DNA from: Candidatus Edwardsbacteria bacterium
GTDB taxonomy: Bacteria > Edwardsbacteria > AC1 > EtOH8
Length of the DNA: 64,000 bases
Assembly (NCBI GenBank): GCA_031082425.1
Contig: JAVHLB010000004.1
Span: 124,001-188,000 of the forward strand
Reading direction: 5' to 3'
Below are positions 17,547 through 24,561 of this stretch, piece by piece. The notes under the pieces were generated by a model. The model made no database searches, was not told where the DNA came from, and was given only the letters and a program-made list of their open reading frames with translations. The stretch's first letter is position 1, and every line of letters starts with the position of its first letter. The position numbers and the translations under genes were made by a program.

Positions 17547-17895
17547 ATCAGCTGTTTTTTGGTTAAAGGTTCAGATATAATGTGTTAATTTAACATAAAA
17601 CGTTATCAGATTTCAACCACTATATACCAGTAAAGTCGCCGTCGGGATTTTCTTGCTTTGTCGGTCGGCCGCCCATTCGCCGGGCAGGTGAAGGATGGGA
17701 CATGCGTCGCGCCGATGTCCGGTGCAGTTCTAGTAAAAAGGCTCCATCGGGCAAGTTGAGGGTCAGCCAGCACCGGGTCGCCGGCTGTGTCCACGAGCGA
17801 ATCAGCGATACCAGCTGCCCCGTAAAGTTAAGCCTGAAATTGTGATGCATCAAGGAAGGATCGGTGGTTTTAATATCCGTCGTTTTTGCTTAAGG
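17547..17895. other. Gene-free intergenic block
   Basis: About 350 bases between divergent genes. Two short minus-strand open frames (17853-17620 and 17794-17606) are Arg- and Pro-rich, lack ribosome binding sites and show no domain. The GC-rich centre looks like non-coding or dispersed sequence. The promoter of the next gene follows at 17896. Confidence 0.5.
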
Positions 17896-17924
17896 TTGAC
17901 AAACTGATGTTTGGTTGTTATCAT
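17896..17924 (+). promoter_or_regulatory. Sigma70-type promoter
   Basis: TTGACA (17896-17901), 17-base spacer, TATCAT (17919-17924); the gene starts at 17961 with AAGGA upstream. Confidence 0.75.
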
Positions 17925-17960
17925 TGTCCAGATCCAACAGACCAAAAACAAAGGAACTCC

Positions 17961-18683
17961 ATGCCAAAAAAAATCATTCTAATATTGCCCCTGATGCTAT
18001 TGGCCGCCGGATACTGTCTGGCCCAAACTAACTGCCCCTTCGGCCTGACCGACGATCCCGCTCCGGGCCAGTGCAGCCGCTATGTTGACGGCAATGGGGA
18101 CAGCCTCTGCGATCTGTCCCAGGACCTTACTCAATCGGGCGGAGCCTCGGCCGGGGAACCGGGAGATGCTGTCCAAAATGAAAACCCCGGGCCGGCTGAA
18201 GAATCGACCGATAGCGATCAAACCGAACAGGGATCGGGATTGGAGGTTGTTCCACAGCCGGATCCCCAGAATATTCCCGAGATCGCTCCGGAGGAACAGC
18301 CGGAAACAATAGCCATCGAACCGGCCGAAGGGAAATCCCTGAAATTAAACCGCCCCAATTATCACCCATGGCTTCTGCTGTTTATGGTCTCAGTATTAGC
18401 TGGTGCCGGGGAGGTATGGCAGCGACGGGACCCCAAAAAGATCATTATGATCCAGACCGTCTGGAATTGGCTGCTGCTGGCCAGTTTTTTTGCCGGTTCG
18501 CTGACCGGGCTGTATTTTATCCTGCCGCTGGAATCCCGGCCCGTCATCACCTTCAATTTGTCCTACTGGCATAGCGTCACCGGATTGATATTCATTTACA
18601 TCGGCCTATACCATGCCATCCGCCGGGCCGCCTGCCTCGTCCGAGGGGCCAAGACCTGTACAAGAAAAACACCCTGTTGCTGA
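17961..18683 (+). CDS. Exported membrane protein with Cys/Asp motif and His-bearing helices
   Basis: Function not established. A signal peptide (IILILPLMLLAAGYCLA) is followed by NCPFGLTDDPAPGQC and YVDGNGDSLCDLSQ. This Cys-containing segment has an EF-hand-like D-x-N-x-D loop and resembles modules seen beside membrane iron-sulfur or quinol proteins. An acidic, Pro-rich linker (about residues 50-130) comes next, then three hydrophobic helices. The last helix carries two histidines (SYWHSVTG and GLYHAIRR) that could bind b-type haem. The C-terminus ends in several cysteines (TCTRKTPCC). Start ATG at 17961 is chosen by its ribosome site and signal peptide; the frame is open to 17886. A redox role in the envelope is inferred. 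Confidence 0.65.
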   Translation: MPKKIILILPLMLLAAGYCLAQTNCPFGLTDDPAPGQCSRYVDGNGDSLCDLSQDLTQSGGASAGEPGDAVQNENPGPAEESTDSDQTEQGSGLEVVPQPDPQNIPEIAPEEQPETIAIEPAEGKSLKLNRPNYHPWLLLFMVSVLAGAGEVWQRRDPKKIIMIQTVWNWLLLASFFAGSLTGLYFILPLESRPVITFNLSYWHSVTGLIFIYIGLYHAIRRAACLVRGAKTCTRKTPCC

Positions 18684-18684
18684 G

Positions 18685-19521
18685 CTAAGGCAACGGCGGC
18701 ACCACCCTCTTTCCCTTGGCCTTGCCGGGGGAGTTGTCAAACACCTCTATCACATGGTAGACCGCCACGATTGATTTCCTGGGGGCCGCCCCGTGGAAAT
18801 AATCATGGATGCCGTTTACGTAGTCCGCCATCTGCCTCTGATATCCGGAGAGCTCCGGATCATTGGGATCGATCAGCTGGGCTATGGCCCGGACCTCGAA
18901 AGAGGGAATATCCAGAAATACGATGGATACCGCCGGATCGGTCATCTGGTTCAAAAAGGTATGGGTGGCAAAATCCGGCTTGGCATACAGTTCCAAAGAG
19001 ACCTGCTTGGTATCATCCAGCAGGTCCTTCCTCTGGCCATAGAGATTCATCAGCCAGCTCAGTTTATAGTTCATTGAGGAATCCGCCGAAGATTGAAGCT
19101 CATCCAGCAGCCCGCCAATGGCCTCCGGTTTGGGAAGAAAGCCCATCCCCTTTACCGCATTGTTGATGATGATCCGGCTGTCCCCGCGGCCGGCTCCGTG
19201 ACTGGCCACCATTCCGCTGTGCGGCCCGGCAAAACCCGGCATCTCCCGTTTTTTGATGCCCTCCAGGGTTTTAATCCTCTCCTTAAGGTTCCATTCCATG
19301 AAGCCCGGGGATAGATGCTGGATGGCAAAATCCTGCCACCGCCCTTCCACTTTTGCCCGGAGGACCCCCTGCTCGGCTTTTTTCAGATCGATATTATCCT
19401 GCCGGCAGTATTTGCCGTCCCTCCAGAATTCAGCGCCCTGGGGCGGTTTGTTTTTCCCGGCGGCAAAAAGATTGGCCGACAAAAAACAGACAGCGGTGGA
19501 TAAAACAATCTCCTTGAACAT
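18685..19521 (-). CDS. Exported protein of unknown function
   Basis: Not recognised. The 278 residues from the ATG at 19521 (AGGAGAG upstream) start with a signal peptide (VLSTAVCFLSANLFAAG). The mature part is largely helical. A likely short domain includes EFWRDGKYCRQDNIDLKKAE near the N-terminus. A glycine- and histidine-containing GPHSGMVASHGAGRGDS segment precedes IIINNAVKGMG, and YVNGIHDYFHGAAP lies near the C-terminus. The histidines could bind metal, but no known motif fits. The gene is convergent with the preceding one, with a 1-base gap between stops. Confidence 0.65.
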   Translation of the reverse strand: MFKEIVLSTAVCFLSANLFAAGKNKPPQGAEFWRDGKYCRQDNIDLKKAEQGVLRAKVEGRWQDFAIQHLSPGFMEWNLKERIKTLEGIKKREMPGFAGPHSGMVASHGAGRGDSRIIINNAVKGMGFLPKPEAIGGLLDELQSSADSSMNYKLSWLMNLYGQRKDLLDDTKQVSLELYAKPDFATHTFLNQMTDPAVSIVFLDIPSFEVRAIAQLIDPNDPELSGYQRQMADYVNGIHDYFHGAAPRKSIVAVYHVIEVFDNSPGKAKGKRVVPPLP

Positions 19522-19582
19522 ATGCCTCTCCTTATAATCGGGTTGATATCTAATGCTAACAAGACGGCCGCGGGATCTCAGG

Positions 19583-20860
19583 TTATGGCTGCCGCCTCTC
19601 CAGCATGATGGAATTGGCCTGGGGCGCCAAGTAACATTTAAAATCCGCCCCATGTTTGAGCTTCAGATAGTCCAAAGCGCTTTGGCAGTCTGGCATGAAC
19701 TTGAATTTCAGTTCCTGGGTCTTGGATTTCTCGATGCTGCTTATAAGCAGAACCTCGCATTTGTCCATCACCAGAGCTGTGGCAAAGGCCCGATGGGCCT
19801 CGGCGGTGATATTTTCTTCGGGAGTAGATAATATTTCTTTTATCGAATACCTCTCCATCCAGTGGCCGAACCCATCTTGTCCAACCCCCTCCCGGCACTG
19901 GCCCACCAGCACTATGGTCCCGCCCGGCTTTACGGCGCTTTCCAGGTTATTGAGCAACCTCTGCATTTGGTAGAGGTTGATGTCCAGCGGATATCCCCCG
20001 GCCGAGGCGATGATGCAGTCCGCCAATCCCTCATATTCAGCCGACCACAACTTGTGGCACAGATCTACTCCTGATTCCCAGGCCCTCTGCCAGTGCCCGG
20101 CAAATAGGCCGGCGATTTCATCTTCCGGGGTGGGTACTACGTTAATCAGAAAGTCAATTCTTGCCAGCGAAGCGGCTTCGGCCATTTCAAGGTGGATGGG
20201 ATTATCCTTAAGCCGGCCAGGACCGTTCTTGCCCCGGGCGACCATGGCGTGGTTGGCGGCAATGGAGCTTCGTGAGGCGCAGCCCGGCATGACCGCCTTC
20301 CGGCCGCCGGAATAGCCCGCCAGGTAATGCGGAGTGATCTTGCCGGTGGCGATAATGAAATCGCTCTCCAACAAACGCTGATTCACCTCCACCTCACGGC
20401 CGTTTGTCAGCCGGCTTAGGGCGATGCAGTTTTGATCGCAGTTATGGGCATACAGGTTCAGCCGATCAAAGGCCTTTGGTCCATACAGGGCCTCCCGTTC
20501 CTCGCAGCTGGGCGCCCGGTGATTTCCGGTGGCGATAAGGAGATCGGCCCGATTGGATCCGATCCCGGCTTTCTGAAACTCATGCAGCAGACGATCCAGG
20601 ATCAAGGGATAATGGGGAACCACCCTGGTATGGTCGCTGGCGATTATCAGGGGTCTTTGGGGTTTGATTTTTTTCAAAAGTTCCCAAAGCGGGGGTGATC
20701 CGATGGGTTTTAGCATTGCCTTGTCCAGAGCGGCGGTAACGCCGCTGATGGCCTCTCTTCCTGAAACCGAAAGGATTCCGAGCAGGTTCTTTTCTGGCAT
20801 ATCAATTTTAAGGCAGGTGTCTCCGTAGGCCAATTCAATATGTCTTGTTAGCAGTGCCAT
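19583..20860 (-). CDS. LarA-like nickel-pincer racemase family protein (DUF2088)
   Basis: Belongs to the LarA family, whose type member racemises lactate with a covalently bound nickel-pincer nucleotide. The 425-residue length is right. The N-terminal domain shows LIIASDHTRVVPHYPL. Next comes ATGNHRAPSCEE, then ITPHYLAGYSGGRKAVMPG, which holds the lysine that carries the cofactor in LarA and nearby histidines. Start ATG at 20860; a GTG two codons upstream is possible. No LarB, LarC or LarE cofactor-synthesis genes are in the window. Many family members act on other 2-hydroxy acids, so the substrate is open. Confidence 0.8.
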   Translation of the reverse strand: MALLTRHIELAYGDTCLKIDMPEKNLLGILSVSGREAISGVTAALDKAMLKPIGSPPLWELLKKIKPQRPLIIASDHTRVVPHYPLILDRLLHEFQKAGIGSNRADLLIATGNHRAPSCEEREALYGPKAFDRLNLYAHNCDQNCIALSRLTNGREVEVNQRLLESDFIIATGKITPHYLAGYSGGRKAVMPGCASRSSIAANHAMVARGKNGPGRLKDNPIHLEMAEAASLARIDFLINVVPTPEDEIAGLFAGHWQRAWESGVDLCHKLWSAEYEGLADCIIASAGGYPLDINLYQMQRLLNNLESAVKPGGTIVLVGQCREGVGQDGFGHWMERYSIKEILSTPEENITAEAHRAFATALVMDKCEVLLISSIEKSKTQELKFKFMPDCQSALDYLKLKHGADFKCYLAPQANSIMLERRQP

Positions 20861-20997
20861 AAGCACTTAATAATCAATAAATTAAAAATATAAACAGGCT
20901 GGAATGATTTGTAACTATAACCCTTATTTGGGCGCCTAGTCAAGGATAAAATTCCGCCGTCCTTCATAATCTTTTGGAGAATGAAATTAAAAGACTC

Positions 20998-21026
20998 TTT
21001 ACATTCTGGCAAAATTTTAGTATAAT
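20998..21026 (+). promoter_or_regulatory. Promoter of tRNA-Lys
   Basis: TTTACA (20998-21003), 17-base spacer, consensus TATAAT (21021-21026), 17 bases before the mature tRNA. Confidence 0.8.
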
Positions 21027-21043
21027 GATTGTCTTGAAAAAAT

Positions 21044-21119
<76 letters not shown>

Positions 21120-21128
21120 GAATAGAAG

Positions 21129-21166
21129 AAAGCCGTCATTGAAATGATATGACGGCTTTATATTTT
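21129..21166 (+). terminator. Terminator of tRNA-Lys
   Basis: Stem AAAGCCGTCAT (21129-21139) pairs with ATGACGGCTTT (21149-21159), followed by an AT-rich, T-containing tail. Confidence 0.8.
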
Positions 21167-21224
21167 ACCTATTGGATTTTAAAAGAGCTGTTGGGCCCCT
21201 GGCCAGATTCTTTGCCTGGCGTGG

Positions 21225-21770
21225 TCAATTTTTATCATCATGCTCAATCATCGATTCTCCGCCAGCTACTGTCTGGATATCAGTTTCGGCCTTGGCAGCT
21301 GGGAAATTAACGGGCTGTCCTAACTTATTGACGATATCCTCCAGCGTTTTTTGAAATTTCGGAGAATTTCTGACATTATCAAAATCCGGGTCTGCTTTGA
21401 TATGGTCTAGGTCAGTAAAACCTTCATCCACCGCCTGCTTCAAATACTTGGCTGCCTGTTTATCATTGCCAGTCTGGCTATAACAGCAGGCCAGGTTATA
21501 CAGGTCATCGAATTCGCTTTTGCCGGTCTTTGACAATAAATGATAAAAAGTGATGGCGTCCTGGTAATTTTTTTTCCAAAAACTTACCTTGGCGCTTATC
21601 TCCAACTTGTCAGCAATGCAAGCCAGGCGCTGGCAAAGAGTTTGAGTTTGGATTGTCTTATCCACATGGGTCATATTATCTTTTTTGTCTATTACCCTTT
21701 CTCTTGTGATGCCCAGGGAAATCCCCGTAATTGTGAACAGGGAGACAATCAGCAGTGTTGTTTTTTTCAT
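21225..21770 (-). CDS. Exported TPR protein
   Basis: Function unknown. The 181 residues begin with a signal peptide (MKKTTLLIVSLFTITGISLG). The middle carries a tetratricopeptide pair: SFWKKNYQDAITFYHLLSKT and DLYNLACCYSQTGNDKQAAK. It ends in the pattern often seen as the last unit of TPR groups (DHIKADPDFDNVRNSPKFQK). The C-terminal 30 residues are polar. Start ATG at 21770 has GGAGG upstream. It is monocistronic, lying between the tRNA-Lys terminator and the terminator of the next minus-strand gene. Likely a periplasmic scaffold. Confidence 0.7.
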   Translation of the reverse strand: MKKTTLLIVSLFTITGISLGITRERVIDKKDNMTHVDKTIQTQTLCQRLACIADKLEISAKVSFWKKNYQDAITFYHLLSKTGKSEFDDLYNLACCYSQTGNDKQAAKYLKQAVDEGFTDLDHIKADPDFDNVRNSPKFQKTLEDIVNKLGQPVNFPAAKAETDIQTVAGGESMIEHDDKN

Positions 21771-21894
21771 GGGTTTACCTCCAATTTTATATTCATTTCA
21801 AAATACGTAAGCTCTTACGCATTAGTTTCATTATTTTTGTTTTTTATCCATCTCTATGGTATTTATTGTGTTGCCTGGCAAGATTTAAAGGCCT

Positions 21895-21931
21895 TATATA
21901 AAATAGCCGCCCCTTGATATCGAGCGGCTAT
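21895..21931 (-). terminator. Terminator of the 22016-23008 gene
   Basis: Minus-strand stem ATAGCCGC/GCGGCTAT (21931-21924 and 21910-21903), followed by U-rich ATTTTATATAA. Confidence 0.65.
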
Positions 21932-22015
21932 GGTTATCTTTCTCGCTTTTCTTACTTTAACATATATTCTATTTCCTTAAAATTGGCGCCACTGGATATT
22001 TTTTTATCTTTATGA

Positions 22016-23008
22016 TCAATGGCTTCCGCTAAATTCCTGCTTAATCCACTCGGCGATCTTGGAGGTATCTTTCATTTTTTCTTTCCATTCTTTATCCTGG
22101 TACATTATTCCGTCATGGCGAATAGTGATCGCGTCATCCAATGATTTGAACTGCTTTTCAACCGGATATTTATCGAAGAAAAAGAAGGGATAATTATACC
22201 TGTCATCCAAGCAGGCCATCTCATCCCGGCTGAGCATGTTCAGCACCGCCCCGGCCAAGGCGGTTTGATGAAGGAAGATACGCTTTTTAACATCTTTCTT
22301 GCATTCCCCCCGATAGAACGGATCGGAATAGAGTTTTTCGTAGGATACCGGCCATTTTCGCAGAATCCCCCGCTCGGGCCTGACTATAAGTATCCCGGCA
22401 TTGAAATAAGCCCTTATCTGAGCGCTATCCACCGGCGTGGTTACGGGAAAGATCGCTTTCGGTTTTACGGAGAGTTTCACGTACAATCGTGACCAGAATT
22501 CGTCGGGCGGCTCATTATAGGCCGAACCGATCAGTTTGAGCATCACCGGCCGCCAGCCGAAGCAAATCCCGTCTTTTAAAATGAAATCCTTCGGCTCTTG
22601 GGCGATGATATTATCGGCATCCAGCCAGGCCAGTATCTTAAAATTCCCGGCGGCGGCCCCTTCGGCAGTGCCGGCGGCGAAGGTCTTGCCGGAATAGTAG
22701 TAATCCCTGGCCGCTTCGGGGGTGGCGGATGTCCGCACCTCGATATTCAGAGGGGAAGATCTAGGACCGATCCTCCCCGGCAGTTCGGATGATTCGGCCG
22801 GAAGATACAGCCAGAATGGCGCCTCTTTCATATCTCCGCCATAAGTCCGCAGGCTCCTGGCCAGCACCAGAGCCTGTTCCAATTCGGATTCATCCTGGGC
22901 AAAGGTGGCAAAAACGATATTCTCCATATTTTTCCTCCCATAGGCTGTGATGGTAAGCACATACATCAGGAGAGCTGACAGCAGAAATATTTTAGGGCTT
23001 ATTTTCAT
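22016..23008 (-). CDS. Putative exported glycosyltransferase-like (GT-A/GT8-type) protein
   Basis: The 330 residues have an N-terminal signal or anchor (KIFLLSALLMYVLTITAYG). The body reads like a nucleotide-diphospho-sugar transferase of the GT8 kind: ENIVFATFAQDESELEQAL at the start, a DxD-like ILAWLDADNII near residue 130, AYFNAGILIVRPERG near 210 (compare FNAGVLL in GT8) and FLHQTALAGAVLN with DDRYNYPF further on. GT8 enzymes normally act in the cytoplasm, so an export signal is odd; it may be a membrane anchor with the domain inside. It has its own promoter and terminator and no sugar genes beside it. Family assignment is by motif only. Confidence 0.6.
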   Translation of the reverse strand: MKISPKIFLLSALLMYVLTITAYGRKNMENIVFATFAQDESELEQALVLARSLRTYGGDMKEAPFWLYLPAESSELPGRIGPRSSPLNIEVRTSATPEAARDYYYSGKTFAAGTAEGAAAGNFKILAWLDADNIIAQEPKDFILKDGICFGWRPVMLKLIGSAYNEPPDEFWSRLYVKLSVKPKAIFPVTTPVDSAQIRAYFNAGILIVRPERGILRKWPVSYEKLYSDPFYRGECKKDVKKRIFLHQTALAGAVLNMLSRDEMACLDDRYNYPFFFFDKYPVEKQFKSLDDAITIRHDGIMYQDKEWKEKMKDTSKIAEWIKQEFSGSH

Positions 23009-23051
23009 AGGTCTCCTTTCCTGACAGTAAAATAACCTTTATTCTTTATAT

Positions 23052-23080
23052 AATATACTATAATTTTTTTAATTTGACAA
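23052..23080 (-). promoter_or_regulatory. Promoter of the 22016-23008 gene
   Basis: On the minus strand TTGTCA (23080-23075), 17-base spacer, TATATT (23057-23052). The gene's AAGGAG and ATG follow about 40 bases on. Confidence 0.6.
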
Positions 23081-23133
23081 ATATTAATTTCAAAGTAAAT
23101 ATATATGCCGGCATATCCCCCTCATCAAACATC

Positions 23134-23163
23134 TTGACTTGAAGGCCATTTAATGGTTATAAT
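23134..23163 (+). promoter_or_regulatory. Promoter of tRNA-Arg-tadA-tRNA-Ser unit
   Basis: TTGACT (23134-23139), 18-base spacer, TATAAT (23158-23163). It is the only clear promoter before the tRNA-Arg, tadA and tRNA-Ser genes. Confidence 0.7.
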
Positions 23164-23175
23164 TGCTGTTGAAGT

Positions 23176-23252
23176 GCGCCCGTAGCCCAACTGGATAGAG
23201 CAACGGACTACGAATCCGTAGGTTAGAGGTTCGAATCCTCTCGGGCGTACCA
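23176..23252 (+). tRNA. tRNA-Arg(ACG)
   Basis: Cloverleaf with an acceptor of 7 pairs, the outermost G-U. The anticodon arm ACGGA-CTACGAA-TCCGT reads ACG. The T-arm is GGTTCGAATCC and CCA is encoded. Its wobble A34 is the classic substrate of TadA, which is encoded 7 bases downstream. Confidence 0.97.
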
Positions 23253-23259
23253 TTTTATT

Positions 23260-23721
23260 ATGGAAAAGAAACGCGGCGATACATATTTCATGCAACGGGC
23301 ACTTAAGCTGGCCCAAACGGCGGCCCTGATCAACGAAGTCCCGGTGGGGGCCGTGGTCGTTCATGATCATAAGATCATAGGAAGAGGCCGGAATCAAGTG
23401 GAGGCTCGTAAAGACGCCTCCCAGCATGCCGAGTTGACAGCCCTCAAACAAGCTGCTAAAAAACTGGGTCGCTGGCGTCTGGGCGGATGCACCTTATATG
23501 TGACCCTGGAGCCCTGCTCCATGTGCGCCGGAGCCATGGTGCTGTCGAGGATTGACCGGCTGGTGTATGCAGCATCGGACCCCAAGGCTGGGGCCTGCGG
23601 CTCGGTTTTCAATATAGTCGAGGATAAGCGTCTCAACCATCTTGTCACTGTGGAGGGGGGATTGCTTGCCAAAGAGGCCTCGCAACTATTGAAGGATTTC
23701 TTCAAAAAACGCCGATCTTAA
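23260..23721 (+). CDS. tadA: tRNA-specific adenosine deaminase (A34 to inosine)
   Basis: TadA converts A34 of tRNA-Arg(ACG) to inosine so that one tRNA reads CGU, CGC and CGA. The 153 residues hold the zinc site: His and the proton-shuttling Glu in SQHAELTALKQA, and both cysteines in TLEPCSMCAGAM. The C-terminal helix LLKDFFKKRRS is typical. The ATG at 23260 lies only 7 bases after the CCA of tRNA-Arg(ACG), with no Shine-Dalgarno sequence. After tRNA processing its mRNA would be almost leaderless. tRNA-Ser(CGA) follows 27 bases after the stop, and all three appear to share one promoter. Confidence 0.96.
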   Translation: MEKKRGDTYFMQRALKLAQTAALINEVPVGAVVVHDHKIIGRGRNQVEARKDASQHAELTALKQAAKKLGRWRLGGCTLYVTLEPCSMCAGAMVLSRIDRLVYAASDPKAGACGSVFNIVEDKRLNHLVTVEGGLLAKEASQLLKDFFKKRRS

Positions 23722-23748
23722 AATCTGATAACATATATATCTGTTAGC

Positions 23749-23842
23749 GGAGAGTTGGCCGAGCTGGTCGAAGGCGCACGACTCGAAATCGTGTATTCCG
23801 TGATGAGCGGGATCCGGGGTTCGAATCCCTGACTCTCCGCCA
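23749..23842 (+). tRNA. tRNA-Ser(CGA)
   Basis: A class II tRNA of 94 bases with acceptor GGAGAGT/ACTCTCC. The anticodon arm CACGA-CTCGAAA-TCGTG reads CGA. It has a long variable arm, T-loop GGTTCGAATCC and encoded GCCA. It reads UCG codons. Confidence 0.95.
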
Positions 23843-23936
23843 GTTTATTATAAGAACCCCGGATCAACGCAGTTGAGGGGTCCTCCGCCGGCAGTAATAC
23901 CTGTTGCATAGCGGCGGCGGATGCGCCTAAGGAGCA

Positions 23937-23956
23937 GAATCCCTGTCTCTCCGCCA
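23937..23956 (+). repeat. Partial duplicate of tRNA-Ser(CGA) 3' end
   Basis: GAATCCCTGTCTCTCCGCCA matches the 3' end of the tRNA at 23823-23842 in 19 of 20 bases. Such direct repeats mark integration of mobile DNA at tRNA 3' ends, but here only 94 bases separate the copies and there is no integrase. Confidence 0.7.
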
Positions 23957-24097
23957 ATACGCCCAACTAAGCGAAAATATCCGGCAGGCTTAGTCTGGCG
24001 AGCCAGAATTTATTGTTCCCTGATGCCGGAGCTATTTCCGCCTTTAGCCGACGAAATCCGTTATGTTATATACCAGGCTAAAAAAGGATGTGGTCGG

Positions 24098-24220
24098 CAG
24101 ACTGCGCCCAAAGGGGTCTACATATTAAACAGGTTGCGTCTGGCAGGCCGATACTGCCAAGTGGGCAAATATACAAAGCCGGCTTTCGCCTGCATCCAAA
24201 ACCATAGGATTGCGGCGGAC
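24098..24220 (+). repeat. Dispersed repeat behind tRNA-Ser(CGA), interrupted copy
   Basis: Part A (24098-24128) and part B (24176-24220) match the continuous copy on the opposite strand at 34400-34472. Part B matches it in 43 of 45 bases. In this copy about 47 extra bases separate the two parts. Confidence 0.8.
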
Positions 24221-24249
24221 TGATCGTATGTAGGGTAATTTTAGCATAC

Positions 24250-24278
24250 TTGACATAATTTAAAATTTCTTATATAAT
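24250..24278 (+). promoter_or_regulatory. Promoter of B12 uptake operon
   Basis: TTGACA (24250-24255), 17-base spacer, TATAAT (24273-24278): full consensus, just before the cobalamin aptamer. Confidence 0.85.
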
Positions 24279-24286
24279 CCAGCTTG

Positions 24287-24456
24287 TTAAGGTGCTCCCG
24301 AATTTTCGGGAGATAATCGGGAATCCCGTGCTCTAAATTTTTAGATAATCGGGAGCTGCCCCGCAACTGTAAGCCCAAATATTGGATCCAAGCATATCGC
24401 CACTGTTACCACGGGAAGGCGCTTGGGATCAGGGCAAGCCAGGAGACCGGCCTTAA
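24287..24456 (+). promoter_or_regulatory. Cobalamin riboswitch
   Basis: B12-box features in order: closing helix TTAAGG/CCTTAA at the ends; AATCGGGAATCCCGTG; GAGCTGCCCCGCAACTGTAA; GCCACTG and GGGAAGGCGC; then the core AAGCCAGGAGACCGGCC. Binding of adenosylcobalamin to this RNA normally switches off B12 transport genes. The operon that follows is exactly that (btuFCD and a receptor). Confidence 0.95.
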
Positions 24457-24512
24457 TGGAATCTTCACCGGACCTTCGAGGGAAAAGGTCGGGCTTGATT
24501 TGTTATAAGGTC

Positions 24513-24548
24513 AAGGCTCGAATCTTTTCATAAGGTTCGAGCCTTTTC
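24513..24548 (+). terminator. Expression-platform terminator of cobalamin riboswitch
   Basis: Stem AAGGCTCGAA (24513-24522) pairs with TTCGAGCCTT (24536-24545), followed by TTC. An upstream TTCGAG (24475-24480) can pair with CTCGAA (24517-24522) as a competing antiterminator. Confidence 0.8.
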
Positions 24549-24561
24549 AATATGGAGATAT

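Larger units (their letters stand above)
23843..24249. other. Gene-free repeat-bearing stretch downstream of tRNA-Ser(CGA)
   Basis: No credible gene. The stretch holds a copy of the tRNA-Ser 3' end (23937-23956) and a split copy of a repeat also found behind tRNA-Ser(TGA) (24098-24220). Open frames here run through the repeats and have no domain. Confidence 0.6.

Noticed and set aside
16350..17588. Plus-strand 412-residue open frame
   Set aside because: Antisense to the coiled-coil protein gene, rich in Leu, His and Gly, with no ribosome binding site.
17606..17853. Two short minus-strand open frames
   Set aside because: Arg/Pro-rich, no ribosome site, no domain; they overlap each other in different frames.
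23921..24223. 100-residue open frame behind tRNA-Ser(CGA)
   Set aside because: It translates the tRNA scrap and the dispersed repeat; its C-terminal string recurs only because the repeat recurs at 34370-34597.
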